Source: JAHQVI01 sp050330195 | GTDB taxonomy: Bacteria; Pseudomonadota; Alphaproteobacteria; Rhizobiales; Rhodomicrobiaceae | Reading direction: 5' to 3' | DNA length: 25,492 nucleotides | NCBI GenBank assembly: GCA_050330195.1 | Contig: JBHJOB010000102.1 | Span: 1 to 25,492, forward strand | Shown here: positions 7,995 through 15,374 of the stretch, in pieces | Numbering within the stretch: the first letter of the stretch is position 1 | How the letters are laid out: every line of letters begins with the position of its first letter | Notes under the pieces: generated by a model | Database searches by the model: none | What the model was told of the DNA's origin: nothing | What the model saw: the letters and a program-made list of their open reading frames with translations, nothing else | Position numbers and translations under genes: made by a program

Positions 7995-9722
7995 ATGCAC
8001 AAGCACTTTCCCGGCGGGACCGAGGGACAGACCATCACGGCAGGCGGCGCTTTGCTCGCCCGGATGAAGGCAGCAGGCGTCGACTACATCTTCGCCAATT
8101 CGGGCACCGATTTTCCGCCGATCATCGAAGGGCTGGCCGAGGCGGAGGCGCTCAATATTGACCTTCCCGTGTCCCTGATCATGCCGCATGAGAGCGCGGC
8201 CATGGCGATGGCGCATGGCTACTACCTGGCAACCGGACGCGCGCAGGCCGTCATGGCGCATACCAATGTCGGTCTGGCCAATTGTGCCATCGGGGCCATC
8301 AACGCCGCAACAGAGCAGATCCCGATCCTGCTTTTCTCCGGCCGGACGCCGACAACGGAACAGGGCCGCTTCGGCAGCCGGACCGTGCCGATTGGCTGGG
8401 GGCAGGAAATGCGGGATCAGGCCGCGCTCGTCCGCGAGGCGTGCAAGTGGGATTACGAATTGCGTTTTCCGGAGCAGGCCATCGAGCTGGTCGACCGTGC
8501 CTATGCGATCGCCAACTCGACGCCGCGTGGACCGGTCTATATCAGCCTGCCGCGCGAGGTGCTGTGCGAGCCTTGCCCGTGCGGGCCGCTGGAGCAGCCG
8601 CCGATCATGCAGCCCGCCAAGGCTGCGCCGGACGCTGCCGCGCTTGGTAAAGCCGCGAAAATTCTCGCCAAGGCGAAACGCCCGGTGATCTTCGCCCAGC
8701 GCGGCGCCGGAAGCGCAGAGGGCTTTGCGGCGCTGTCCCGGCTTGCGGGCGACTGGGCTATTCCGGTCGTTCAATATTGGGCGATTCAACTCGGTCTCGC
8801 CACGGACCACGACATGGCGGCGGGCATCGATCCCGAACCCTGGATCAGCGAAGCGGACGCAATCCTCGTGATCGACGCGCTCGCTCCGTGGTCGCCGCAG
8901 ATCCACAGACCGAAGGCGGATTGCAGGATCATCCACATAGGCGGCGATCCGCTTTATTCCCGCTTCCCCGTGCGGAATTTCCGCTGCGACATCGCGCTGG
9001 TGGGCGATACGGGCGAGATTGTCGTCGCGCTTGAAAAGGCAATGTCCGCTCACAGGAAGACGGCCAAAAGGCGCATCGGAAAGCGCGCGCCGGACGTGCG
9101 CAAGCGAACAGCCGCCATTCGCAAGCAGACGCTTGAGAAGGCGCGCGCGGGCAGCGCGGCCCCGATGACAAAGGAATGGGTCAGCCTCTGCCTGTCCGAG
9201 GCGATTGCCGGCCATCGGGCAACCGTCCTGTCCGAGCTTGGCTGTCCATTGCCGCCGCTGACGCTGGACGGCCATCAGTCCTGGTATCAGGAGCCGCATT
9301 CGGGAGGGCTCGGTTGGTCCTTTCCCGCGGCGATGGGGATGCAGCTTGCCGATCCGGAGCGGCTGGTCGTCGCGACGATGGGGGACGGCTCCTACATTTT
9401 CTCCAATCCGGTCGCCTGCCATCAGATCGCCGAAGCTCTCGGCCTTCCCGTTCTCGTGATCGTTCTGAACAACAGCGAATGGGGTGCTGTTCGTCAGTCG
9501 GTACTCGGTATTTATCCCGACGGCTATGCCGCACGCAGCAATTCGATGCCGCTGACCTCCCTCAGCCCAACGCCGGATTTCGTTCAGGTTGCGAAAGCCA
9601 GCCGCGCCTGGGCCCGGCACGTCGAGGATGCGGACGAAATGTCCGGCGTGTTGCGCGAAGCCATCGCTCATGTCACGACGCAGAAGACCCATGCGTTGAT
9701 CGAGGTGAAGGTCCGGCCGTGA
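7995..9722 (+). CDS. Thiamine diphosphate-dependent enzyme, acetolactate synthase/benzoylformate decarboxylase superfamily, specific reaction unknown
   Basis: Cytosolic ThDP enzyme of 575 residues from ATG 7995 (MHKHFPGGTEGQTITAGGAL). The frame is open from 7941, but the extra 18 residues have no ribosome-binding site or family match. The N-terminal Pyr domain has the activating glutamate (MPHESAAMAMAHGYY, E66) and the segment HTNVGLANCAIGAINAA. The C-terminal PP domain has the metal/diphosphate motif GDGSY (463-467) followed after about 26 residues by LNNSEWG. The overall order (TPP_N, middle Rossmann, TPP_C) fits 2-oxoacid decarboxylases and carboligases, but the middle domain lacks an obvious FAD-binding acetolactate-synthase pattern. 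It is divergent from the TRAP transporter and followed by the DUF1272 gene, so the substrate may be a 2-oxo acid or aldehyde derived from the imported acid (inference). Confidence 0.85.
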   Translation: MHKHFPGGTEGQTITAGGALLARMKAAGVDYIFANSGTDFPPIIEGLAEAEALNIDLPVSLIMPHESAAMAMAHGYYLATGRAQAVMAHTNVGLANCAIGAINAATEQIPILLFSGRTPTTEQGRFGSRTVPIGWGQEMRDQAALVREACKWDYELRFPEQAIELVDRAYAIANSTPRGPVYISLPREVLCEPCPCGPLEQPPIMQPAKAAPDAAALGKAAKILAKAKRPVIFAQRGAGSAEGFAALSRLAGDWAIPVVQYWAIQLGLATDHDMAAGIDPEPWISEADAILVIDALAPWSPQIHRPKADCRIIHIGGDPLYSRFPVRNFRCDIALVGDTGEIVVALEKAMSAHRKTAKRRIGKRAPDVRKRTAAIRKQTLEKARAGSAAPMTKEWVSLCLSEAIAGHRATVLSELGCPLPPLTLDGHQSWYQEPHSGGLGWSFPAAMGMQLADPERLVVATMGDGSYIFSNPVACHQIAEALGLPVLVIVLNNSEWGAVRQSVLGIYPDGYAARSNSMPLTSLSPTPDFVQVAKASRAWARHVEDADEMSGVLREAIAHVTTQKTHALIEVKVRP

Positions 9723-9783
9723 CGCCCATTCAGGCTCTGGAGCGAGATCGGATGAATATATTGAAGTGGTGGAGAGGAAAAAG

Positions 9784-10092
9784 ATGCTGGAGCTTCGGCC
9801 CAACTGTGAATGCTGCGATTGCGATCTGCCGCCGGAGTCGACCAAGGCGCGGATCTGTACGTTCGAATGCACTTTCTGTGCCGATTGCGCCGAGGTGAAA
9901 CTGCAGAATGTGTGCCCGAACTGCGGCGGCAATTTCGCGCCCCGCCCGATCAGGCCCGCCACCGAATGGCGCGAGGGGCTCAATCGCACCAAGAGACCAC
10001 CCTCGCAGAAGCGCCACCATATGAGCTACACGCTCGCGGAACTGGCAGGCCACATTGCCCGCATCAGGAATATTCCGCCGGAAGAGCGATAG
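9784..10092 (+). CDS. DUF1272 cysteine-rich zinc-binding protein
   Basis: 102-residue cytosolic protein. The start at ATG 9784 (MLELRPNCECCDCDLPPES) is chosen because GAGAGG lies about eight bases upstream. The first 55 residues hold a dense cysteine set: CECCDCD, then CTFECTFCADC, then CPNCGG, enough for two zinc sites in a ribbon-like fold, as in the DUF1272 family. The C-terminal half (ATEWREGLNRTKRPPSQKRH and onward) is basic and probably flexible, and is longer than in minimal members. It lies 61 bases after the ThDP enzyme on the same strand and ends four bases before the convergent tetR. The function of the family is unknown; metal binding is inferred from the cysteines. Confidence 0.85.
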   Translation: MLELRPNCECCDCDLPPESTKARICTFECTFCADCAEVKLQNVCPNCGGNFAPRPIRPATEWREGLNRTKRPPSQKRHHMSYTLAELAGHIARIRNIPPEER

Positions 10093-10107
10093 CCGCTATT
10101 CCCCGGC
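10077..10107. terminator. Possible bidirectional terminator between the DUF1272 and tetR genes
   Basis: Nested inverted repeats span the convergent stop codons: outer arms GCCGGAA (10077-10083) and TTCCCCGGC (10099-10107), inner ATAGC/GCTAT around 10094. The stem is imperfect and no T-tract follows, so this is a weak call. Confidence 0.25.
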
Positions 10108-10737
10108 CAGCCGCTCCTGATGGCGGGCCATGAAGCGCTCGATTTCCGATTGCGACGGCGTCCTGCCGGTGACGGTCTCGACATAGGCCGGCATGTGCCG
10201 GATACGCTCGGGCAACGGCTCATCCGCCTTCATGGATATGTAGCCGATCTGCGTCAGATAGATCGTGTTGGCGCGGATATGGGCGTGATAGGCGTCGAAG
10301 CCGAAACGCGCGAACATGGCGCATATGGCCTCGATCCGCTCGGCGTCCGCTTCCTCGAAGGTCGACTTCAGCTCCGGCGAACCTTGCGCCCAGCTGCGCA
10401 TGGCAAAATCCAGACGCGCGTCGAATAACTCTGGGTCGATCCAGCAGTCGAACAGGTTCAGGACAGCTTCGGTGATCGTTTCCGCGAAAAGCTGCGTCTG
10501 GCGAACGAGATTGCCGGTGTTCTTTTCTTTCCACTTCTCGATCAGCGCGTTCAGAAGCGCCTCGCGATCGTCGAAATGCCAGTAAAAGCTTGTGCGCGAG
10601 ACGTCCAGATTTTCGGCAAGCGGCATCACCTTGACCGCTTCGATACCGCCCTCGATCAAGGCCTCATACGCGGCGTCGAGCCAGACGTCTTCGGACCCGC
10701 GCCGGTTTCGCTGTTTTCGAGCCGCAAGCTTGCTCAT
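10096..10737 (-). CDS. TetR family transcriptional regulator
   Basis: One-component repressor, 213 residues from ATG 10737 (MSKLAARKQRNRRGSEDVWL). The frame is open up to 10851, but that extension crosses the likely operator and is not TetR-like. Residues about 15-70 form the N-terminal helix-turn-helix: GIEAVKVMPLAENLDVSRTS with FYWHFDDREALLNALIEKW, the conserved recognition helix and the following YxHF-type turn. The C-terminal ligand domain is helical, with no assignable ligand. It is divergent from the N-demethylation cassette, with a tandem palindrome in between, which strongly suggests it controls that cassette and itself, probably released by a methylated amine or a degradation product. 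Confidence 0.9.
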   Translation of the reverse strand: MSKLAARKQRNRRGSEDVWLDAAYEALIEGGIEAVKVMPLAENLDVSRTSFYWHFDDREALLNALIEKWKEKNTGNLVRQTQLFAETITEAVLNLFDCWIDPELFDARLDFAMRSWAQGSPELKSTFEEADAERIEAICAMFARFGFDAYHAHIRANTIYLTQIGYISMKADEPLPERIRHMPAYVETVTGRTPSQSEIERFMARHQERLAGE

Positions 10738-10777
10738 GGCAGGCAAATAACAACAAATGCAGCGGCCAGCAATTGAA

Positions 10778-10814
10778 TTGACAGGAATGTCGCTTTTATC
10801 GACACTGATGTCGA
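10778..10814. promoter_or_regulatory. Tandem TetR operator overlapping a promoter
   Basis: Two inverted repeats share the pattern GACA-N4-TGTC: box 1 at 10780-10791 and box 2 at 10801-10812, the latter extended to a perfect 6-base repeat TCGACA-CTGA-TGTCGA (10799-10814). Their centres (10785.5 and 10806.5) are exactly 21 bp apart, two helical turns, so two repressor dimers could bind the same face. A consensus -35 TTGACA (10778-10783) overlaps box 1, with a weak -10 candidate GACACT at 10801-10806 inside box 2, pointing to the flavoprotein gene. Assigning the boxes to the neighbouring TetR protein is inference. Confidence 0.6.
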
Positions 10815-10927
10815 TTTCATCATATTGCGTTGCAATGCAATCTGACATCATGACGATAGATCATTGCGCTTGATCTGGAGAATTCGGGACGTACAGACGC
10901 TTACGCAGCTCGCCGGAGAGGCACCAT

Positions 10928-13000
10928 ATGGCGAACAGGGCCGTCGCGCCGCATGACGGTATGATGAGCAAGGATGCACTGCTGCAGCCGTACCAGCTCA
11001 AGCATCTGACGCTGAAAAACCGGATCATGACGACGAGCCACGAGCCCGCCTATCCGGAAGATGGCATGCCCAAGGCGCGTTATCGCGCCTATCACGCGGA
11101 ACGGGCGAAAGCCGGTGTCGCCCTCACCATGACCGCCGGTTCGGCAACCGTTTCGCGCGACAGCCCGCCGGCCTTCAACAATATCCTCGCCTACAAGGAC
11201 GAGGTCGTGCCGTGGATGAAGGAACTGGCCGATGCCTGCCACGAGCATGGCTGCGCGGTGATGATTCAGCTCACCCATCTCGGCCGCCGCACGACGTGGA
11301 ACAAGGGCGACTGGCTGCCGATCGTCTCGCCATCGCACCGGCGGGAGCCTGCCCATCGCGCCTTCCCCAAGAAGATCGAGGACTGGGATATCGAGCGCAT
11401 CGTCGTCGAATATGCCGACGCGGCGGAGCGCATGCAGGCCGCCGGGCTGGACGGGATCGAGCTGGAAGCCTATGGCCATCTGATGGACCAGTTCTGGTCG
11501 CCGCGCACCAACACGCTGGACGACGCCTATGGCGGCTCTCTGGAGAACCGGCTGCGCTTTTCGATGCGGGTGATCGACGCCGTCCGCGAGCGCGTCGGCG
11601 ACCGTTTCATCGTCGGCATCCGCTACACGGCGGACGAAATCGCCGATGGCGGCATCAGCGCGGAAGAGGGGCTGGAGATCTCCATGCGCCTCAAGGCAAC
11701 CGGCAAGATCGACTTCCTGAACGTCATCCGTGGACATATCGACACCGATCCGGGGCTGACCGATGTGATCCCGGTGCAGGGCATGAAGAGCGCGCCGCAC
11801 CTCGGTTTCGCAGGCGCGGTCAGGGCGGCTACCGGAATGCCCACCTTTCACGCAGCCCGCATTCCCGATGTTGCGACAGCGCGCCATGCGGTCGCCGAGG
11901 GCAAGCTCGACATGGTCGGCATGACACGGGCGCATATGGCCGATCCACATATCGTCGCCAAGATCATGGAAGGCCGCGAGGACGACATCCGCCCCTGCGT
12001 CGGCGCGACCTACTGCCTCGACCGGATCTATCAGGGCGGCGATGCGCTGTGCATCCACAACGCCGCGACGGGCCGCGAGTTGACCATGCCCCACAGGATC
12101 GCTCCGGCCGAAACGCGGAAGAAAGTCGTGGTCGTCGGCGCGGGGCCGGGCGGGCTTGAAGCCGCGAGGGTGGCCGCCGAGCGTGGCCATCAGGTGACTG
12201 TCTTCGAAGCAGCGCCGCACGCGGGCGGGCAGATCCGGCTGACGGCGCAAAGCCCGCGCCGCCGGGAAATGATCTCGATCGTCGACTGGCGCCTGTCGCA
12301 ATGCGCCGCGCGCGACGTGGAGTTCCGCTTCAATAGCTGGGCCGAAGCCGAGGACGTCATGGCCGAGGAGCCGGACATTGCCATCGTGGCAACGGGCGGC
12401 CTGCCGGATACCGACGTGCTCGCGGAAGGCAACGATCTCGTGGTGTCGAGCTGGGACATCATCTCCGGCGACGCCAAACCCGGCCAGAACGTGCTGGTCT
12501 ATGACGACGCGGGCGACCATGCCGCGCTTCAGGCCGCCGAACTGATCGCGGCGGCAGGTGGCCGCGTCGAGATCATGACGCCGGACCGGTCATTCGCGCC
12601 GGACGTGATGGGCATGAACCTCGTCCCCTACATGCGCGCGCTGCAGGACAAGCCGGTGACATTTACCGTCACCTACCGGCTCAAATCGGTCGAGCGCGAC
12701 GGCAATCGGCTCAAGGCGATCATCGGCAGCGATTACATGCCGCTCGGCATCGAGCGCAGCTTCGACCAGATCGTCGTCAATCACGGCACGATCCCGCTTG
12801 ACGATCTGTATTTCGAGTTGAAGCCGCATTCGTCCAACCTCGGCGCTCTCGATCATGATGCGCTGATCGACGGGCGGCCGCAGGCGCTGCGCAACAACCC
12901 GCAAGGCGGCTTCCAGCTTTTCCGCATTGGTGACGCCGTCTCCGCGCGCAACACCCACGCGGCCATTTACGATGCGCTCAGACTTATGAAGGATCTTTGA
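10928..13000 (+). CDS. NADH:flavin oxidoreductase / N-demethylase of the old yellow enzyme-trimethylamine dehydrogenase group (DgcA/StcD-like)
   Basis: 690-residue two-part flavoenzyme. Residues about 15-385 are the FMN-binding TIM barrel (TTSHEPAYPEDG near 35, MIQLTHLGRRTTW near 112-124, then DQFWSPRTNTLDDAYGGSLENRLRF at 187-211, the family signature). A cysteine cluster follows (C357, C363, C375). Residues about 399-690 are a nucleotide-binding part with VVVGAGPGGLEAAR (401-414) and IVATGG (486-491). Relatives remove N-methyl groups from dimethylglycine (DgcA) or N-methylproline (StcD), releasing formaldehyde. Cluster position next to a betaine-type Rieske oxygenase supports that role, but the substrate is not settled. 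GGAGAGG seven bases upstream fixes the start. First gene of the cassette. Confidence 0.85.
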   Translation: MANRAVAPHDGMMSKDALLQPYQLKHLTLKNRIMTTSHEPAYPEDGMPKARYRAYHAERAKAGVALTMTAGSATVSRDSPPAFNNILAYKDEVVPWMKELADACHEHGCAVMIQLTHLGRRTTWNKGDWLPIVSPSHRREPAHRAFPKKIEDWDIERIVVEYADAAERMQAAGLDGIELEAYGHLMDQFWSPRTNTLDDAYGGSLENRLRFSMRVIDAVRERVGDRFIVGIRYTADEIADGGISAEEGLEISMRLKATGKIDFLNVIRGHIDTDPGLTDVIPVQGMKSAPHLGFAGAVRAATGMPTFHAARIPDVATARHAVAEGKLDMVGMTRAHMADPHIVAKIMEGREDDIRPCVGATYCLDRIYQGGDALCIHNAATGRELTMPHRIAPAETRKKVVVVGAGPGGLEAARVAAERGHQVTVFEAAPHAGGQIRLTAQSPRRREMISIVDWRLSQCAARDVEFRFNSWAEAEDVMAEEPDIAIVATGGLPDTDVLAEGNDLVVSSWDIISGDAKPGQNVLVYDDAGDHAALQAAELIAAAGGRVEIMTPDRSFAPDVMGMNLVPYMRALQDKPVTFTVTYRLKSVERDGNRLKAIIGSDYMPLGIERSFDQIVVNHGTIPLDDLYFELKPHSSNLGALDHDALIDGRPQALRNNPQGGFQLFRIGDAVSARNTHAAIYDALRLMKDL

Positions 13001-13039
13001 CGGCGCGTGTCGCCTGTCTCGGAACAGAGGGACTGATGT

Positions 13040-14275
13040 ATGATTGCGGATTCCGAACTTTTCGCATTGCTGCAAACAAGACTGCCGAACCATTCGCTGC
13101 CGCAGGCATTTTATACCAACGCCGATATATTCGAAGCAGACATCGAATATATCTACGCCAGGGAATGGATTCTGGCGGCGACCGCGGCCGAAATTCCCAA
13201 GGCGGGAAACTACATCACCATGCCGATCGGCGCCTATTCAGTGATCGTCGTGCGCGGCGCCGATGGCGTGATCCGGGCATTCCACAATAACTGCCGCCAT
13301 CGCGGTTCGCGCATCTGTTCGCTGGCGCGCGGTTCCTCGCCCAAGCTGGTCTGCCCCTATCATCAGTGGACCTACGAACTGGACGGACGGCTGATCTTCG
13401 CCCGCGACATGGGACCGGAATTCGACCCCGGCAAGCATGGCCTGAAGCCTGTTCACTGCCGGGAAGCGTCTGGAATCGTCTTTATCTGCCTTGCCGAGAC
13501 CGCGCCCGCATTCGATGCGCTGGCCGAGCAGGCCGAACGTTTCTACGGACCGCAACAGCTTGGCTCCCTGAAGGTCGCGCATCAGAGCACCATCATCGAA
13601 AAGGGCAATTGGAAGCTGGTCATGGAGAACAACCGGGAGTGCTATCACTGCTCCGGCATGCACCCGGCCCTCTGCCGCACCTTCGACGACAACCCGTATA
13701 TTGCCGGTTCCGGCATCGGCATGGACGATCCGGCCATCGAGGCGCATCACGCCCGCTGCGAGGGTGCTGGTCTGGCCTCGCGTTTCTACATCGATCCGTC
13801 GCTTCAATGGCGTTTCGTCCGTATACCCCTTGTCGGGACATCGGAAAGCTACACGATGGACGGCAAGACCGCCGTCAACAAGCTTCTGCCCGGAATGCCG
13901 TTCCCGAATGCGGGTTCGCTGCTGTTCTTCAACTATCCCAATAGCTGGAACCATGTCCTCTCCGATCAGGCGACCATTTTCCGCATGATGCCGATTGGAC
14001 CGATGGAGACTCAGGTCACGACGACATGGCTCGTTCACAAGGACGCGGTCGAGGGCAAGGATTACGACCTTCAGCGCCTCACCGAAGTCTGGATCGCAAC
14101 CAATGACGAGGACCGTCAGGTGGTGGAGCAGAACCAGCTTGGCATCAACTCTCCGGCCTACCAACCCGGCCCCTATTCCGAAGTGCAGGAAAGCGGTGTC
14201 ATCCAGTTCGTCGACTGGTATGCGAGGACGCTGGAGAGACAACTCTCCGCCCGGACCATGATGGCGGCGGAGTAA
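13040..14275 (+). CDS. Rieske non-heme iron oxygenase, GbcA/Stc2-type quaternary ammonium demethylase
   Basis: Terminal oxygenase component, 411 residues. The Rieske [2Fe-2S] ligands read C85-x-H87 (NCRHRGS) and C105-x2-H108 (VCPYHQW). The catalytic domain has the motif NNRECYHCSGMH, giving H203 and H208 as iron ligands and E200 as bridging residue; D358 in TNDEDRQ is the likely carboxylate ligand. The glutamate in this ECYHC motif is, as I recall, typical of the betaine-demethylating branch (GbcA for glycine betaine, Stc2 for stachydrine) rather than of aromatic dioxygenases. The expected reaction is oxidation of one N-methyl group with O2 and electrons from the next gene's product, releasing formaldehyde. 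The gene lies 39 bases after the flavoprotein and seven before the reductase. The exact betaine is unknown. Confidence 0.87.
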   Translation: MIADSELFALLQTRLPNHSLPQAFYTNADIFEADIEYIYAREWILAATAAEIPKAGNYITMPIGAYSVIVVRGADGVIRAFHNNCRHRGSRICSLARGSSPKLVCPYHQWTYELDGRLIFARDMGPEFDPGKHGLKPVHCREASGIVFICLAETAPAFDALAEQAERFYGPQQLGSLKVAHQSTIIEKGNWKLVMENNRECYHCSGMHPALCRTFDDNPYIAGSGIGMDDPAIEAHHARCEGAGLASRFYIDPSLQWRFVRIPLVGTSESYTMDGKTAVNKLLPGMPFPNAGSLLFFNYPNSWNHVLSDQATIFRMMPIGPMETQVTTTWLVHKDAVEGKDYDLQRLTEVWIATNDEDRQVVEQNQLGINSPAYQPGPYSEVQESGVIQFVDWYARTLERQLSARTMMAAE

Positions 14276-14282
14276 GTCTGGC

Positions 14283-15356
14283 ATGATTCCGATACCGCGC
14301 GAGGACACGCCGGTCTGGACGGATGACGAACCGCTGGAATGCGTGATGGTCATTCCCGAAGCGCCGAATGTGCGCACTTTCGCCTTCCGGGCGCCTTCGG
14401 GCGCCTGGTTCCGTTACAAGCCCGGCCAGTTCCTGACGCTGGAATTGCCGGTGCCCGGCGGTCCTGTTCAGCGCACCTTCACGATCTCTTCGAGCCCCTC
14501 TAGGGCGCTGTCCATCTCGGTTACCGTCAAGGTGCAGCCGGACAGCATCGCCGCGCGCTGGATGTTCGAAAATGTCGAGCCGGGCGTTCGCCTGAAAGCG
14601 TTCGGACCGGCAGGCATCTTCATTCTTCCTCCGCAGCCGGACGGAAAATACATCTTCATTTCCGCTGGATCGGGCGTGACGCCGATGATGTCGATGGTTT
14701 CGTTCCTCTTCGATCGCGGCGAGGAGCCCGACATCACCTTCATCAGCTGCGCACACCGGCCCTCCGACCTGATCTACCGCCGTCGCCTTGAGCACATGGC
14801 CAGCCGCGTGCGCGGCCTCAAGCTGCACTTCGTCGTCAGCGAGGATGACGCCTACGACGTTTGGACCGGCTACCGGGGCCGCTTCAACCAGCTCATGCTC
14901 GGCCTCATGGCGCCGGATTATCTGGAGCGCGATGTCTATTGCTGCGGTCCGGAAAGCTTCATGCAATCGGTGCGCGACATGCTCCACTCGCTTGGCTACG
15001 ACATGGAGCGCTACGCCCAGGAGACGTTCCACGCGCCGGTTACAAGAGAGGCTGACGCGCCCGAAATCGACGATGTGGTGCCGCAGGAGAAAGCGAAAGC
15101 GGAAATAATATTCGCACGGTCCTCGAAGGTGGCCACATGCACCGAAACCGACACCGTGCTGGCTGTTGCAAAGGCGTCAGGATTGAATATCCCATCGGGT
15201 TGCACTTTCGGCGTATGCGGAACATGCAAGGTGAAGAAAAACGCCGGCGAGGTTCACATGGTCCACAATGGCGGCATCAGCGAGGAGGACATCGAAGCCG
15301 GTTACATCCTCGCCTGTTGCTCTCACCCTATCGGGCGCGTCGAAGTCGAGGTCTGA
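14283..15356 (+). CDS. Hybrid FAD/[2Fe-2S] NAD(P)H reductase for the Rieske oxygenase (GbcB-like)
   Basis: Electron-transfer partner of the upstream oxygenase, 357 residues. Domain order is FAD-binding barrel (KPGQFLTLELP near 46-56, RTFTISS at 64-70), NAD(P)-binding domain (ISAGSGVTPMMSM at 126-138, YCCGPESFM at 219-227), then a C-terminal plant-type ferredoxin domain from about residue 273. Its cluster ligands are C307, C312, C315 and C345 (spacing C-x4-C-x2-C-x29-C). This arrangement matches GbcB and related ferredoxin-NAD reductases that feed GbcA-type oxygenases. It follows the oxygenase by seven bases and ends in a terminator, so it is the last gene of the cassette. Confidence 0.9.
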   Translation: MIPIPREDTPVWTDDEPLECVMVIPEAPNVRTFAFRAPSGAWFRYKPGQFLTLELPVPGGPVQRTFTISSSPSRALSISVTVKVQPDSIAARWMFENVEPGVRLKAFGPAGIFILPPQPDGKYIFISAGSGVTPMMSMVSFLFDRGEEPDITFISCAHRPSDLIYRRRLEHMASRVRGLKLHFVVSEDDAYDVWTGYRGRFNQLMLGLMAPDYLERDVYCCGPESFMQSVRDMLHSLGYDMERYAQETFHAPVTREADAPEIDDVVPQEKAKAEIIFARSSKVATCTETDTVLAVAKASGLNIPSGCTFGVCGTCKVKKNAGEVHMVHNGGISEEDIEAGYILACCSHPIGRVEVEV

Positions 15357-15374
15357 CGGCTCCCGTCAGCTTTT
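15353..15374 (+). terminator. Rho-independent terminator of the N-demethylation cassette
   Basis: A perfect 7-base stem CTGACGG (15353-15359) / CCGTCAG (15363-15369) with loop CTC is followed by CTTTT. It overlaps the reductase stop codon (TGA 15354-15356) and the stop of the convergent glycosyltransferase (15366-15368). The T-tract is on the plus strand, so it serves mainly the cassette. Confidence 0.75.

Noticed and set aside
7929..9992. 687-codon open frame on the minus strand opposite the ThDP enzyme and DUF1272 genes
   Set aside because: It is an antisense shadow in GC-rich DNA: arginine/glycine-rich composition with no domain pattern, while the plus strand carries clear ThDP and zinc motifs.
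10738..10851. Longer N-terminus for the TetR regulator
   Set aside because: It would translate through the tandem operator and has no TetR similarity.
10901..12520. 539-codon minus-strand frame opposite the flavoprotein
   Set aside because: Antisense shadow with biased histidine/aspartate/arginine content; the plus frame has intact OYE and Rossmann motifs.
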